DNA of 15,016 bases from UMGS172 sp964424555. GTDB taxonomy: Bacteria; Bacillota; Clostridia; Oscillospirales; Acutalibacteraceae. The DNA lies in assembly GCA_964424555.1 (NCBI GenBank), contig CAYRIX010000041.1:1-15016 (forward strand). Reading direction: 5' to 3'. The position numbers and the translations under genes are program-made. The notes below the pieces were generated by a model that saw only the letters and a program-made list of their open reading frames with translations, was not told the DNA's origin and ran no database searches. How positions within the stretch are numbered: position 1 is the stretch's first letter; each line of letters begins with the position of its first letter. Below, one piece after another: positions 14,953 through 15,016 of this stretch.

Positions 14953-15016
14953 TGGCGAAGCCACATCGTTTGTGCGAAGCACAACACTGTTTGCCGTAAG
15001 GCAACCTCGTTTTGTG
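14953..15016. repeat. Cluster of small perfect hairpins, continuing past the window edge
   Basis: Three short palindromes follow one another: TGGC-GAA-GCCA (14953-14963), TTGTGC-GAA-GCACAA (14970-14984) and TTGCC-GTAA-GGCAA (14991-15004). A fourth seems to begin at about 15011 (TTTTGTG). The tetramer TCGT recurs at 14966 and 15007, hinting at a unit of about 41 bp made of two hairpins. They sit upstream of the HAD promoter. The array type is not identified here. Confidence 0.6.

Noticed and set aside
14953..15016. CRISPR array
   Set aside because: The units differ in sequence, are self-palindromic and only about 17-21 bp apart, with no spacers and no cas genes in view.

Overview
The window is a conserved Firmicutes division and cell wall (dcw) cluster, almost entirely on the minus strand. 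It most likely comes from a Clostridia/Oscillospirales (Ruminococcaceae-like) gut bacterium. The basis is the mid-range GC, the PASTA-domain transpeptidase, the DivIB-type FtsQ, murA in the slot where Bacillus has murB, and a meso-DAP-type MurE. The genus is an inference. A run of 100 N flanked by identical 55-base ends shows that this is a scaffolded draft or metagenomic assembly.

Layout, right to left in the direction of transcription. (1) 14953-15016: a cluster of small perfect hairpins at the window edge. (2) 14926-13050: a sigma-A promoter, a Cof-type HAD phosphatase and glutaminase glsA with overlapping ends, then an intrinsic terminator. (3) 12970-12868: a strong sigma-A promoter followed by GTGGTGCRAA repeats that look like a MraZ operator. 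(4) 12867-1607: mraZ, rsmH, ftsL, a SpoVD/FtsI-type PBP, murE, mraY, ftsW/spoVE, murG, murA and ftsQ/divIB. Gaps are mostly 3-42 bp; the exception is a roughly 110-bp gap with a hairpin before the PBP gene. (5) 1606-379: ftsZ with its own promoter, a dyad in that promoter and a terminator. (6) 1-77: the 3' end of a convergent plus-strand gene, separated from ftsZ by two terminator hairpins.

The genes form one pathway. MurA starts UDP-MurNAc synthesis, MurE adds meso-DAP, and MraY and MurG make lipids I and II. FtsW polymerises and the PBP crosslinks, with FtsL and FtsQ organising these enzymes at the septum and FtsZ forming the ring. MraZ regulates the operon and RsmH methylates 16S rRNA. The cluster has no murD, murF, murB, murC or ftsA, and the joints where murD and ftsA sit in Bacillus are closed.

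I found no undescribed system. The most useful observations are the artefactual gap that breaks ftsQ (the true reading frame can be restored from the sequence shown), the candidate MraZ boxes, the dyad in the ftsZ promoter, the SpoVD-like cysteine pair in the PBP, the non-canonical FtsZ tail, and the hairpin array at the right edge.
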